DNA of 64,000 nucleotides from NCBI GenBank assembly GCA_900766355.1, contig CAAFVD010000116.1:136808-200807 (forward strand). The letters are read 5' to 3'. The stretch comes from Candidatus Gastranaerophilales bacterium (GTDB lineage Bacteria > Cyanobacteriota > Vampirovibrionia > Gastranaerophilales > Gastranaerophilaceae). Shown piece by piece: positions 1-9,998 of this stretch. How positions within the stretch are numbered: the first letter of the stretch is position 1; each line of letters starts with the position of its first letter. The notes under the pieces were generated by a model. The model was not told where the DNA came from and did not search any database. It worked only from the letters and a program-made list of their open reading frames with translations. A program made the translations under genes and the position numbers.

Positions 1-1083
1 CCAACACTCAATCCTGCAGAGTTTAGAGGCAAAATCGTTTATTTTGGAGCTAATGTAAAAGCTGCAGCAACTGGACTTTCAGATATTCAAAGAACACCTA
101 TAAGTAATGAACATTCAGGAGTCGATATCCAAGCTACAGCATTAGACAATTTGATATCAAATGATTTTATGTATCAAGCTAAAGGGTGGCAAAATCTCTT
201 TATAACAATATTTTTAATGATTACTGCATATATATTAATTCGCAAATTTACAGTTTTTGTATCTGCAACTCTCATTTTTCTTATAACAATGGCATATATA
301 ATCTTATGTGGCTATTCATACTATAAAGGTTTTGCGCTAAGTATAATAACTCCTATATCGTTGGAATTTATAACGATGGTATTTGCTTATTCTCATAGAT
401 TTATTCTTGAAGGCAAAAGTAAAGAAAAAATCAAATCTGCAATGGGTAAATATATCTCTGAAGATATTATGAAAAGTGTTGTAAAAAACATTGACGAACT
501 TAAACTAGGCGGGAAAAAAGCAAATGTGACAGTTTTATTTTCTGATATTAGAGGTTTTACTTCAATGAGTGAAAAGCTCTCTGCAGACGAAGTTTCAGTT
601 ATCTTAAACGAATATTTTACTGAAATGGAGCCGATAGTTACTAAGCATCATGGAGTTATTAACAAATTTATTGGTGATGCCGTTATGGTAATTTTTGGTG
701 AACCAATAAAAGATGAACTACACCCTGTCAATGCAGTAAGATGCGCTCATGAAATGTTAGAAAAAGTAGATGAACTTCAACAAAAATGGTTAAGCGAAGG
801 TAAACCAAAAATAGAAATTGGGGTTGGAATAAATACAGGAGAAGCTTTCGTTGGTAACATAGGTTCAGAAAAAAGAATGGAATACACAGTTATTGGTGAT
901 ACTGTAAACCTTGCAAGCAGAATCGAAAGCTATAATAAAATATACAAAACAAATTTACTTATAAGCAGTTCTACATACGCATGTGTAAAAAATATTGTTG
1001 ATGTAATAAAAATTTCTAATGTAACAATTAGAGGTAAAGCAAAAAAAATGGATTTATATGAGGTTATAAGTCTAATTGGATAA
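1..1083 (+). CDS. CHASE2-type adenylate cyclase, 3' part (5' end outside window)
   Basis: The reading frame is already open at base 1, so this is the C-terminal part of a longer gene. The first 50 codons look like the end of an extracytoplasmic CHASE2 sensor domain (F-x-GKIVYFGA, then a GVDIQATALDNL stretch). Three hydrophobic segments follow (about bases 196-400), as is usual for CHASE2 proteins. The rest is a class III nucleotide cyclase domain: metal-binding Asp in FSDIRGFTS and in KFIGDAVM, a Lys before that second Asp and an Asp in YTVIGDTVN that fit ATP selectivity, and the Asn and Arg of VNLASR used for transition-state binding. It probably makes cAMP in response to a periplasmic signal. 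The stop overlaps the recG start by 8 bp, suggesting co-transcription. Starting at the internal TTG at 151 would lose the CHASE2 part and is less likely. Confidence 0.85.
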   Translation, partial: PTLNPAEFRGKIVYFGANVKAAATGLSDIQRTPISNEHSGVDIQATALDNLISNDFMYQAKGWQNLFITIFLMITAYILIRKFTVFVSATLIFLITMAYIILCGYSYYKGFALSIITPISLEFITMVFAYSHRFILEGKSKEKIKSAMGKYISEDIMKSVVKNIDELKLGGKKANVTVLFSDIRGFTSMSEKLSADEVSVILNEYFTEMEPIVTKHHGVINKFIGDAVMVIFGEPIKDELHPVNAVRCAHEMLEKVDELQQKWLSEGKPKIEIGVGINTGEAFVGNIGSEKRMEYTVIGDTVNLASRIESYNKIYKTNLLISSSTYACVKNIVDVIKISNVTIRGKAKKMDLYEVISLIG

Positions 1084-3451
1084 TAATCTTGAACAAATAA
1101 AAAAAGCTATAGAAATAGAAGCTAAGTATCAATATATAGATATACGAGGTCGTACAAAATCTTTTTCAGCTTTTATACGTAGCGAAATACGAAAATTTAT
1201 AAAAACATCTTCAATTCCTGAAAGGTGGAAATTTGTTCTTGCTCATTTTGAACAATACTCAATGGACACTTTACCAAACAGAAAAAAATCTATTGAATAT
1301 TTAGTAAACGCAATAAAATCAGAATTGTTACAGAAAGAAGAAAATAAAAAAGAGCAAAATGCAAAATTAAATCCTTATTCCTCAGTTACGTATGTCAAAG
1401 GTGTTGGCCCTAAAGTAGCAAGCATACTTAACAAATTAGGAATTTTTACAGCAAGTGATTTATTATTTTATCTACCAAGAAAACACATTGATTACTCGAA
1501 AAGAACGCTTATAAAAAATCTTCAAGAAGGAGAAAATACAACTGTATTTGGATACATAAAACGAGTAGAAGCATTTACAACACCAAAAGGTTTAGGTGTC
1601 GTAAAAGTTAAAATACAAGACGAAACAGGAAGTTTGATTCTTAATTTTTTCTATGGAAAAAGTTCAAAATATTCTTTAGAGAGAACAAAATCTCAATTCC
1701 CTCAAGGTGCAGGAATAATAATTTCTGGTACAGTAAAAATAAACAAATTCGATTACTCAAAAACACTTGATAACATTAGCTATTCAATAATGTCAGAGGA
1801 CTTTTTAACAAAAACAAACCTAAATATTGGAAGAATTGTCCCTGTATATCCTCTTTGTGAAAATATGAATATAAAGACTCTTCGCAAAGCAATATATAAC
1901 GCAATTCAGCTATACAAAGATTCTATAGTTAATGTTGTACCTCAATACCTAATTGATAAATATGATTTGCTGGACAAAAAGGAAGCAATTGAACAAATCC
2001 ATTTCCCTGACAGTATGGAAAAGCTTGAACATGCCAGATTTTCTCTAGTGTTTGAAGAATTTTTCTTAATTCAGCTAAAACTCGCTTTGATACGAGAAAA
2101 AAATAGAAAAGATAACAAAGCCGTTCCTTTACAAATAAAAAAAGACGGTCTAGTAAACAAATTTATTTCAAATTTACCATTTGATTTAACAAAGGCTCAA
2201 AAAAAAGCAGTTGATGAAATATTAAAAGACATGAACTCAGAAGAACCTATGCAAAGACTTTTGCAAGGTGATGTAGGTTCAGGGAAAACAGTTGTTGCTT
2301 GCATAATGCTTTTGGCTGCAATAGAGAACGGATATCAAGCTTCAATAATGGCACCAACAGAAATTCTTGCACAACAACATTATAACAACTTTGTGAACTG
2401 GTTAACCCCATTAGGTATAAGTATAGGATTATTTATTGGTAGTATCCCTAAAAAACAAAGACAAATAGCTGAAGTTGGATTAAGAAACGGACAAATAGAT
2501 ATCGCAGTCGGAACTCAAGCCTTGATTCAAGATAATATAGAATTTGCAAATTTAGGAGCAATTGTTATTGATGAACAACATAGATTTGGGGTTAAACAAA
2601 GATTAACTTTACGCAAAAAAGCACAAAACCCTCAAATATTAACAATGACAGCAACTCCTATTCCTAGAACTCTTGCTATTACGATGAATGGAGATTTAGA
2701 TTTGACAATAATTGACGAACTTCCTAAAGGTCGGAAACCAATTATTACAAAAATGGGAGTTCCTAAAAAACAGATATATTCATTGATACGTAACGAAATT
2801 AATGCAGGCCATCAAGCTTATGTCGTTTATCCTTTAATAGATGAAAGTGAAACTTTATCCGCTAAAGCTGCAACAGTCGAAGCTGAGTTCTTACAATCAA
2901 AAGTATTTCCTGATTTAAAAATTGGTTTACTTCATGGCAAAATGAAAAATTCTGAAAAAGATGAAGTTATGACAAAGTTTAAAAATAAAGAATATGATAT
3001 ACTTGTTTCTACAACAGTTGTAGAAGTTGGTGTTGATGTTCCTAATGCAACAGTCATTGTAATAGAAAATGCTGAAAGATTTGGACTACCTCAACTACAT
3101 CAACTTAGAGGTCGAGTTGGCAGATGTGATTTACAATCTTATTGTATTATTTCTACATCTTCAAAATCTCAAGAAACAAGAAATCGTTTAGCTATAATGA
3201 CAGAAACGAATGACGGGTTTGTTATAGCAGAAAAAGATTTACAAATAAGAGGTCCTGGAGAATTCTTAGGAGTTCGTCAAAGTGGGCTTCCTGATTTGAT
3301 AATCTCAGATATCGTAAAAGATTCAAAAATTTTAGAGATAGCAAGAAGTTCAGCAATAGAATTTGTTGCGGATAAAAAGATTGAAAATTATCCGCAACTT
3401 AAAGAATCCACTACTCTTACCCTAGATGGTACACTCCTTCTAGGCTGCTGA
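1076..3451 (+). CDS. recG: ATP-dependent DNA helicase RecG
   Basis: RecG is a superfamily 2 helicase that remodels stalled replication forks and branched DNA. The 791-aa protein has an N-terminal extension of about 100 residues, the helix-hairpin-helix-like VKGVGPKVA segment, an OB-fold wedge domain, then the helicase core with Walker A GDVGSGKT near residue 400, a DEQH box near residue 500, TATPIPRT, and the RGRVGR motif VI. Length is in the normal range of about 690-820. The start is TTG at 1076, overlapping the cyclase stop; no upstream ATG is available in frame before the cyclase stop region, and the first ATG inside is far downstream. The 3' end overlaps the convergent gene at 3440 by 12 bp. 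Confidence 0.95.
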   Translation: MDNNLEQIKKAIEIEAKYQYIDIRGRTKSFSAFIRSEIRKFIKTSSIPERWKFVLAHFEQYSMDTLPNRKKSIEYLVNAIKSELLQKEENKKEQNAKLNPYSSVTYVKGVGPKVASILNKLGIFTASDLLFYLPRKHIDYSKRTLIKNLQEGENTTVFGYIKRVEAFTTPKGLGVVKVKIQDETGSLILNFFYGKSSKYSLERTKSQFPQGAGIIISGTVKINKFDYSKTLDNISYSIMSEDFLTKTNLNIGRIVPVYPLCENMNIKTLRKAIYNAIQLYKDSIVNVVPQYLIDKYDLLDKKEAIEQIHFPDSMEKLEHARFSLVFEEFFLIQLKLALIREKNRKDNKAVPLQIKKDGLVNKFISNLPFDLTKAQKKAVDEILKDMNSEEPMQRLLQGDVGSGKTVVACIMLLAAIENGYQASIMAPTEILAQQHYNNFVNWLTPLGISIGLFIGSIPKKQRQIAEVGLRNGQIDIAVGTQALIQDNIEFANLGAIVIDEQHRFGVKQRLTLRKKAQNPQILTMTATPIPRTLAITMNGDLDLTIIDELPKGRKPIITKMGVPKKQIYSLIRNEINAGHQAYVVYPLIDESETLSAKAATVEAEFLQSKVFPDLKIGLLHGKMKNSEKDEVMTKFKNKEYDILVSTTVVEVGVDVPNATVIVIENAERFGLPQLHQLRGRVGRCDLQSYCIISTSSKSQETRNRLAIMTETNDGFVIAEKDLQIRGPGEFLGVRQSGLPDLIISDIVKDSKILEIARSSAIEFVADKKIENYPQLKESTTLTLDGTLLLGC

Positions 3452-4489
3452 TGTTTTATTTTCTTCTTTAACTTTATCAGGTAAAGATTTCCAAGGTTTG
3501 TTACCAACCCAATCTATTGTTGGGCTAATACATTTTTCTATCAATACATGTTCTACAAAATTATCAATAGGCTTCATCATAATACCTAAAGCAACTAAAC
3601 CACCTAATGACTTCAATGCATTATTCTTAAACAATTTACTACCTTGAGTTTTCTTAATAATATTGAATGCTGCACTTTTCTTAGCAACGATATCTCCTGA
3701 TTTTGTAGCTTCTTTGAATGATTTAAACATCTTATCTGAAACATTTTTCGGCTTATTGCCTTCAAGCAAGGCTTCTCTCATATCCATAATATTATCAACA
3801 GTTTGTGCTACATAATTATGAATATGTTCTGATTTTGCTTCTGTTTTAAATGGTTTCTTAATAAAATCAATTACTTTTTCTAAAGGATTCATCATTTCTT
3901 TATGAGTTTGTTTGTGTTTTGATTTTTCAGCAATATTATCAACAATATGTTGAGTATATCTTTGTCTGTCAACTTTTCCTGTTGCAGCATCTACAAACAC
4001 TTCATGAGAACCTTTATTCATTGATTCTGTAATCATGTTTGTATATGTTTCTCTATCGGCAAGTGATAATTTTGTTTTACCTTTTGATGCAATAATATTA
4101 GCCGTTTTTTGCCCAATTTTAACTGCTGCTGTTGGCAATATTACGCTCGCTAGCATTTGGAAAGATAGTTGCTTTGTTGCACGTTTTTTACTAGGTTCAT
4201 GACTACCATCTGGAGCATGTTTATATTTGTCGGCAACATCAGCTGCAATATATCCAATTGCAGGCACCCATAAAAGGTTAGCCACCAAACCACTCATTGG
4301 TCTAACGATTTCGCCTAATTCGTTAGAATAAGCCAACCCTCTTAACGGCCACTTCATATAAGGGTCGTCATGAGCAATTTTTACTTTGCCTGATTCTTTT
4401 TCTTTTGATTCTTTTTGTTCAGTTACAGTCTTCTTACTACTTCTAAAGTTCTCTAAACCATGGAAGCGGTTATTATTAATTCCTTCCAA
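3440..4489 (-). CDS. Hypothetical protein, 349 aa, lineage-specific
   Basis: No family was recognised. The protein has a charged, low-complexity N-terminus rich in K and E (about residues 15-35), a middle region with hydrophobic segments (near residues 65-85, 110-125) that may be membrane-associated, a long charged helical region, and another hydrophobic stretch near residues 290-315. It starts at a TTG with a GGAGA Shine-Dalgarno 8 nt upstream; the next ATG (residue 45) would cut off the charged head. It converges on recG with a 12-bp overlap. A membrane- or envelope-associated role is only a guess. Confidence 0.6.
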   Translation of the reverse strand: MEGINNNRFHGLENFRSSKKTVTEQKESKEKESGKVKIAHDDPYMKWPLRGLAYSNELGEIVRPMSGLVANLLWVPAIGYIAADVADKYKHAPDGSHEPSKKRATKQLSFQMLASVILPTAAVKIGQKTANIIASKGKTKLSLADRETYTNMITESMNKGSHEVFVDAATGKVDRQRYTQHIVDNIAEKSKHKQTHKEMMNPLEKVIDFIKKPFKTEAKSEHIHNYVAQTVDNIMDMREALLEGNKPKNVSDKMFKSFKEATKSGDIVAKKSAAFNIIKKTQGSKLFKNNALKSLGGLVALGIMMKPIDNFVEHVLIEKCISPTIDWVGNKPWKSLPDKVKEENKTSAA

Positions 4490-4561
4490 CTATATAATCT
4501 CCATACACGTACACTTGTCTTATATAGATAAAAACATGAACAAAAAAAGATTTGCTAGTTT

Positions 4562-4589
4562 TTGAAAAAAATGTTACAAGTTGTATAAT
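4562..4589 (+). promoter_or_regulatory. Promoter of uvrB, leaderless arrangement
   Basis: TTGAAA at 4562-4567 and a perfect TATAAT at 4584-4589 are separated by 16 bp. The expected transcription start lies about 7 nt after the -10, which is the A of the uvrB ATG at 4597 or its neighbour. No Shine-Dalgarno precedes the ATG. Confidence 0.6.
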
Positions 4590-4596
4590 AAAAAGC

Positions 4597-6579
4597 ATGG
4601 AAAAGAAATTTAAACTAAATTCTAAATATAAACCAGCTGGCGATCAACCTAAAGCTATCGAACAACTTGTGCAAGGAATAGAAGCTGGTGACGATACGCA
4701 AACATTATTGGGTATTACGGGTTCAGGAAAAACTTTTACAATAGCTAATGTAATTGAAAGAGTCCAAAAACCAACTCTTGTAATTGCACATAACAAAACT
4801 TTAGCTGCACAATTATATAGCGAATTTAAAGAATTATTCCCTGACAATGCTGTAGAATATTTTATTAGTTACTACGATTATTATCAACCAGAAGCATATA
4901 TTCCTAGAACAGATACATATATTGAAAAATCTGCGAGTATAAATGATGAAATAGATAAACTTCGACATAATACAACACGAAGTTTATATGAGAGAAATGA
5001 CGTCATTATCGTTGCTTCTGTCAGTTGCATATACGGTTTGGGTTTACCTGAAAATTATTTTAAAGGTTCTGTAGAAATAAATCTTGGGGATGAAATTGAT
5101 AGAGATGATTTAATCAAACATTTAGTAAGTATTCAATATTCTAGAAATGATATTGCATTAGAGCGCTCCATGTTCAGAGTTCGTGGTGATGTAGTTGAAA
5201 TCATGCCAGCTTATGAAAAAATTGTTACAAGAATATGTTTCTTTGGAGATGAAGTAGAAAAAATTGTAAAAATAGACCCAGTTTCAGGAGAAATCGTAGA
5301 AGTTCCAGATAAAGTTGTTATTTATCCTGCAGTGCATTATCTTTCAAACGATGAAAATGTAGATGAAACAATTTCTATAATTCGTCAAGAATTAAAAAAT
5401 AGAGTTATAGAACTCGAAAACGAGAATAAGATATTAGAATCACAACGACTTCAACAACGAGTTAAATACGATATCGAAATGATAAAAGAAATGGGATATT
5501 GTTCAGGTATAGAAAATTATTCACGAATAATTGAAAGACGTCCAATAGGTTCAGCACCAGCAACCCTACTAGATTATTTTCAAGGTGATTTTTTAACAGT
5601 AGTAGATGAGTCCCATGTAACCTTACCTCAACTAAAAGGTATGTTTCATGGTGATAGAGCCAGAAAAAACACTCTTGTTGATTATGGTTTTAGACTACCT
5701 TGCGCAAAAGATAATAGACCTTTGACTGATAAAGAATTTTTTGAAAAAGTACATCAAAAAATATACATCTCGGCAACGCCATCTGAGTTTGAGCTAAAGA
5801 CTTCACAACAATTAGTTGAACAAATCATTAGACCAACAGGTTTAGTTGACCCTAAAATTAGTATTAGACCAATTGATACACAGATAAAAGATTTAATCTC
5901 AGAAATAAAAAAACGTGTAGAAAAAAATGAAAGAGTTTTAATTACAACCCTTACAAAAAAAATGGCAGAAGAACTTTGTGATTACTTTCTGCAACAAGAT
6001 ATAAAAGTTCGATATCTACATAGTGATATAAAATCTATTGAACGAGTAGAAATACTCCGAGATTTAAGACTTGGAGAGTTTGATGTTTTGATAGGTGTAA
6101 ACCTGTTAAGAGAAGGTTTAGATATTCCTGAAGTTTCTCTTGTTGCAATAATGGACGCTGATAAAGAAGGCTTTTTACGTTCTGATACAAGCTTGATTCA
6201 AACCATAGGTCGTGCAGCACGTAATTCTTGCGGTGAAGTTATTATGTATGCTGACAAAATTACTGGCTCTATGCAACGAGCAATAGATGAAACTAATAGA
6301 CGTAGAGAAGTTCAACTTGCGTATAATAAAAAATATGGCATTATCCCTAAAACTATTAAAAAACCTATTGAAAACAATTTATTATCTCTTGTTGCAAGTT
6401 ATAGAGACTTAGAAGATATTATTGCGGAAGAAATGGTAGACTTGAATATTGATAAAAAGGATTTACCAAAATTAATTAACAAATTAGAAAAAGATATGCA
6501 TAAATCCGCAAAACTTCTTGATTTTGAACGTGCTGCCGAAATTCGTGACCAACTAAAAAAATTACGAGAAATGTTGTAA
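4597..6579 (+). CDS. uvrB: Excinuclease ABC subunit UvrB
   Basis: UvrB is the DNA-damage verification helicase of nucleotide excision repair; it is loaded by UvrA and recruits UvrC. The protein has Walker A GITGSGKT near residue 40, the beta-hairpin YYDYYQPEAY used to clamp DNA, the DESHVTLPQ box, helicase motif GRAARN, and a C-terminal UVR domain that contacts UvrC. I place the start at the ATG at 4597, giving 660 aa and the classical N-terminus with KYKPAGDQPKAI; an upstream in-frame TTG at 4552 lies inside the promoter. The gene stands alone, and its -10 box almost touches the start codon. Confidence 0.97.
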   Translation: MEKKFKLNSKYKPAGDQPKAIEQLVQGIEAGDDTQTLLGITGSGKTFTIANVIERVQKPTLVIAHNKTLAAQLYSEFKELFPDNAVEYFISYYDYYQPEAYIPRTDTYIEKSASINDEIDKLRHNTTRSLYERNDVIIVASVSCIYGLGLPENYFKGSVEINLGDEIDRDDLIKHLVSIQYSRNDIALERSMFRVRGDVVEIMPAYEKIVTRICFFGDEVEKIVKIDPVSGEIVEVPDKVVIYPAVHYLSNDENVDETISIIRQELKNRVIELENENKILESQRLQQRVKYDIEMIKEMGYCSGIENYSRIIERRPIGSAPATLLDYFQGDFLTVVDESHVTLPQLKGMFHGDRARKNTLVDYGFRLPCAKDNRPLTDKEFFEKVHQKIYISATPSEFELKTSQQLVEQIIRPTGLVDPKISIRPIDTQIKDLISEIKKRVEKNERVLITTLTKKMAEELCDYFLQQDIKVRYLHSDIKSIERVEILRDLRLGEFDVLIGVNLLREGLDIPEVSLVAIMDADKEGFLRSDTSLIQTIGRAARNSCGEVIMYADKITGSMQRAIDETNRRREVQLAYNKKYGIIPKTIKKPIENNLLSLVASYRDLEDIIAEEMVDLNIDKKDLPKLINKLEKDMHKSAKLLDFERAAEIRDQLKKLREML

Positions 6580-6607
6580 AGATTTGTAAACTTATTCCCA
6601 AAATTAC

Positions 6608-6635
6608 TAATGTTTTCAGGCATTTATGCCGTTAT
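6608..6635 (+). promoter_or_regulatory. Sigma-28/sigma-D-like promoter of the 950-aa GLUG protein
   Basis: TAAT (6608-6611) is followed after 16 bp by GCCGTTAT (6628-6635). This resembles the motility-sigma consensus TAAA-N15-GCCGATAA (E. coli) or TAAA-N14-16-CCGATAT (B. subtilis). Related elements precede the two paralogues at 61306 (minus) and 63589. The start codon is 53 nt after the -10-like box. Confidence 0.45.
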
Positions 6636-6688
6636 ACATAACAGAATATCATGTTTAATGGTATCTAAAATAAGGGAAACACAAGAAA

Positions 6689-9541
6689 ATGGGAATGTCG
6701 TCATCACAAGCAAGATTATTGTCACTAACTGCACGTCAACACAACGTGGAGTATAGAGCTCAAAAATTGCAAGCTGAAAAACTTCAGATGGCAAACGATT
6801 CCGATCGTGTTTATAACACTTATCTAAATGCCCTCAATGCGACAAAAATACAAGCTAGAGTTGCTAACCAATGGGAAAGTGACACATTCCAAGATGCAAC
6901 ACTTGCTATGCTTGAACATGGAGTTTTAAATAATCCTAAGGAAACTGTAGCGGCTAACACTCTTTTCTTACAAGATACTAGCACAGGAACAAACTGTATA
7001 TATGTAACTAAAGAAGTTGCTAACAAGTACGGTATCGACCAAGATACTACTCCTTATGTTGGGTCTATGGACGACTATTTTAGAAATGTTTGTGGCTTAA
7101 CAGATGCTGACAGAAAAGTTGTTTCAAAGTCTAAAGTTTTTAACCACTATGACCCTATTGATGGAACTGTTGCTTCGTTTACTGCGATTGAAAACACTAT
7201 GAATTCAACTTTTAATTACAACTATTCTTATACACCTGTAAAAAATTCTTCTGATCCAACTTTTGATGAAGAAGAATTAGTCAATTTTGCTGAATTTAAA
7301 AACTCTCACAATACAGTTACCGGCACTGCTGTTTCTGATATTACATCATTTACGGCAGGACAAACTTATACGATATCAAATGCAAATGACTTAAACAAAT
7401 TATTAAAATTATCGGCAACTCAAGATACATCAAATGTTAAATTTGTAATGACACAAGATATAGATATGAGTGGTGTTAATGACTGGAGTGGTATTGAAAA
7501 CTTCAAAGGAACTTTTGATGGTAATGGATATAAAATTTCAAACCTAACAGGTTCTCAAGGTTTATTTAAAAATACAAATGGAGCAGAAATAAAAAATCTT
7601 GAATTAGAAAACTTAAATATTACTGGAAACTCAGAAAAGGTTGGGGGTTTAGTAGGTTCAGCAACAAACACAAATCTTAAAAACATAAAATTAAGTGGTA
7701 CTGTAACAAATAATGGTACCACGACAGGAGCTCTTGCGGGATATTTCGATAATACAGGAGGTTCAAAAACTGAAATTTCAAATATTGCTTCTTTTGTTGA
7801 TGTTACAGGTACAGAAAAAACTGGTGGATTAATTGGTCATTATAATGTTGGCTTCTCTCATAGTGATCCTCGTTCTAACCCAATATTCAACAATGTATAT
7901 TCTGTAGGAGACGTTACTGGAACAAATCAAGTAGGGGGTGTTGCAGGCTACTGGTATAGCGACCCTGACAAAGGTCCTGATCAACACGGTCCTATCGACA
8001 AAATTACAGACGTAAATACTGTTTATACTGGCGGAACAATAACAGGAAACAGTAGTGTTGGCGGTTTTGTTGGAACTCTTACTTGTTATGATGATTACCA
8101 AGATAAATTTACATTTACTAACATTAATACAACTTCAAAAATAAATTCTACAGCTACATCTGCTGGTGTGTTCGTTGGTACAAATGATGCAAGAACTGAT
8201 ACAACAATAGCAGAATTTATTGATAGTGGTTATGACGCTGGAATAAATCCTGGAATGAATATGCTTGGAGAAAATAAAAAGGGTACTGCAACAATACCAT
8301 CAACTGGCGGTGGTGTAGAGTCATTCCAAGTAGCTGGTAAAACTCCTTCTATTTCTGGGCTAACTTCAAACTTAATTGCAGCAATGATAAAAGCCGGAGA
8401 ATATGACCCTTTCAGAGATACTGATGGTAGTAAAAAAGCTGAAATAACTAGAAAAGTCGAAAATTTCTTAAACCAATTCCAAGATAACATAGATGATAAT
8501 AAAAAATTATATGCATTAAATGACAAACTTGTTTCTTATCTAGAAGGAACTGATGATAAAACTTTTGAAAAATTATTAGTAAAAGATATACAAGATGGAA
8601 CAATTACAAATACTGCAGTTTACCAAAACAATGGAGGAACAACAGCAGGCAGAATAAAACGTCAAACAGAAGATCAAAGTTGGGAAGCAACTTGTAACCA
8701 AACTAAAGGTCAAATGACAATTCCTTCAATAAAGACAATAATTGCAAACCTTCAAGCTGCATTAACAAAAGATCAAGCTTCAGCGGCTGATATTGCTGCA
8801 GTTGAAACATATATAAACTCTTTTGACACCTCAAAACAAGAAGATTTAGCTAAATTAGCATATATTAACGAAGTTGTTACTAATTATTCTAAAAATAGTG
8901 GAACTAGTGAATATACTAGACTTAAAAAAGCTATTAACAATACTGATACAAACTTCGCAAATGGAAAGTTACCTAATGGGGTTGACTCTTTAGACCATTA
9001 CACTCTTAAACTTAGCGGCGAAAATAAAAAACCTGCAACAACACCAAGACAAGATGCAATATATGATGATGTTGAAGTTACAGATTGGGATTACTCAAAA
9101 GCATCTGTTCAAGAAGCACTACAAAAATATATGCTACAAAAAACTGGTATCAAAATAATTGATGACGAACAAGCTCGCAGTACTGAATGGCTGACTAATA
9201 TGATAAAAGAAGGCAGAGCTCAATTTGCTTATTTCAATATTGATTCTGCGATTACACAAAATGCTGACGGTACAAAAACAATAGACACCGAACAAATGCA
9301 AATTGTTGGTACTAGTGTTGCTACAGAAACTTCGCTACAAGAAGTTGCAAATACTGAAAATGTAAAAAAAGCTGAAGCTACTTACGAAAAAGACATGAAA
9401 AAAATCAACAAAAAAGAAACTAAAATTGATACCGAACTTCAACAATGTGAAGCTGAAAGAAGTTCTATAAAAACAGAACAAGACTCTCTTAAACAAGTTA
9501 TTAAAGATAATGTTGATTTAACCTTTAAATTATTTAGTTAA
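6689..9541 (+). CDS. SQARLL-family protein with GLUG repeats (950 aa)
   Basis: The first 60 residues (MGMSSSQARLLSLTAR and a predicted coiled coil) and the last 65 residues (charged coiled coil ending FKLFS) are shared with the proteins at 60569-61306 and, for the N-terminus, 63589. Between them lies a large unique insert rich in Thr, Asn, Gly and Ser. Residues about 225-480 carry several GLUG-type repeats: GGLVGS near 317, GALAGY near 347, GGLIGH near 380, GGVAGY near 416 and GGFVGT near 457, alternating with beta-rich N-x-x-G spacers. GLUG repeats are known from surface proteins such as IgA-peptidase-like adhesins and form beta-helical stalks. There is no signal peptide or LPxTG motif, so export would need a specialised route. 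Conserved helical ends around a variable beta middle recall flagellin-like architecture; this is inference. Confidence 0.8.
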   Translation: MGMSSSQARLLSLTARQHNVEYRAQKLQAEKLQMANDSDRVYNTYLNALNATKIQARVANQWESDTFQDATLAMLEHGVLNNPKETVAANTLFLQDTSTGTNCIYVTKEVANKYGIDQDTTPYVGSMDDYFRNVCGLTDADRKVVSKSKVFNHYDPIDGTVASFTAIENTMNSTFNYNYSYTPVKNSSDPTFDEEELVNFAEFKNSHNTVTGTAVSDITSFTAGQTYTISNANDLNKLLKLSATQDTSNVKFVMTQDIDMSGVNDWSGIENFKGTFDGNGYKISNLTGSQGLFKNTNGAEIKNLELENLNITGNSEKVGGLVGSATNTNLKNIKLSGTVTNNGTTTGALAGYFDNTGGSKTEISNIASFVDVTGTEKTGGLIGHYNVGFSHSDPRSNPIFNNVYSVGDVTGTNQVGGVAGYWYSDPDKGPDQHGPIDKITDVNTVYTGGTITGNSSVGGFVGTLTCYDDYQDKFTFTNINTTSKINSTATSAGVFVGTNDARTDTTIAEFIDSGYDAGINPGMNMLGENKKGTATIPSTGGGVESFQVAGKTPSISGLTSNLIAAMIKAGEYDPFRDTDGSKKAEITRKVENFLNQFQDNIDDNKKLYALNDKLVSYLEGTDDKTFEKLLVKDIQDGTITNTAVYQNNGGTTAGRIKRQTEDQSWEATCNQTKGQMTIPSIKTIIANLQAALTKDQASAADIAAVETYINSFDTSKQEDLAKLAYINEVVTNYSKNSGTSEYTRLKKAINNTDTNFANGKLPNGVDSLDHYTLKLSGENKKPATTPRQDAIYDDVEVTDWDYSKASVQEALQKYMLQKTGIKIIDDEQARSTEWLTNMIKEGRAQFAYFNIDSAITQNADGTKTIDTEQMQIVGTSVATETSLQEVANTENVKKAEATYEKDMKKINKKETKIDTELQQCEAERSSIKTEQDSLKQVIKDNVDLTFKLFS

Positions 9542-9609
9542 GCTTATTACATTCTAACTTTAGTTGGATTTATTTCATCATTAAGGATAGTTATAATTTT
9601 TCTACTAAT

Positions 9610-9618
9610 TGCTATCAT
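9610..9618 (+). promoter_or_regulatory. Extended -10 promoter of the STAS-like gene (leaderless)
   Basis: TGC followed directly by TATCAT (9613-9618) forms a TGn-extended -10. Six bases separate it from the ATG at 9625, so the transcript should start at or next to the start codon. No Shine-Dalgarno is present. Confidence 0.5.
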
Positions 9619-9624
9619 AATAAT

Positions 9625-9972
9625 ATGAAGATTTACAAAACTCCAACACATTACATCCTAAATCCCGACTGTCACGAAATCACATCAGAAATGTCTGATT
9701 TTTTAGGTATCGCATACAAATCTATGCCAAAAGACAAATCAGTTGCTTTTGACCTCAGCATAGTAGATACTTGTTCTAACAAATTTTTTCTTATGTTTGA
9801 ACAAATTAGCAAGATTAGAGATATTTCTATTATCAATATGAATGAAAAAATAATGGCATCACTTTGTTTAATGAAGTACGATAAATTCGTTAAGATTTAT
9901 ACAAATGATATTGATTTATTTGAAGATAAACACGAAGTCAAAAATAGACGATTTGCATTAGTTAGTGTATAA
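9625..9972 (+). CDS. Small STAS-like domain protein (115 aa)
   Basis: The pattern VAFDLSIVDTCSNKFF, then a helix, SIINMNEKIMASL and FVKIYTNDIDLF matches the strand-helix alternation of STAS/anti-anti-sigma domains, in which a strand ends in DLS and is followed by a helix with a conserved Ser or Thr. The usual phosphorylated DSSG is not present (DTCSN instead), so regulation by a SpoIIAB-like kinase is uncertain. It has no obvious partner kinase nearby; dapF follows 26 bp later with its own Shine-Dalgarno. Family assignment is tentative. Confidence 0.5.
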   Translation: MKIYKTPTHYILNPDCHEITSEMSDFLGIAYKSMPKDKSVAFDLSIVDTCSNKFFLMFEQISKIRDISIINMNEKIMASLCLMKYDKFVKIYTNDIDLFEDKHEVKNRRFALVSV

Positions 9973-9998
9973 TTTTCCCATAAATATAGGAGAATTAT

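Noticed and set aside
8230..8526. 98-aa minus-strand ORF inside the GLUG protein
   Set aside because: Shadow frame of a repeat-rich gene with no start signals.
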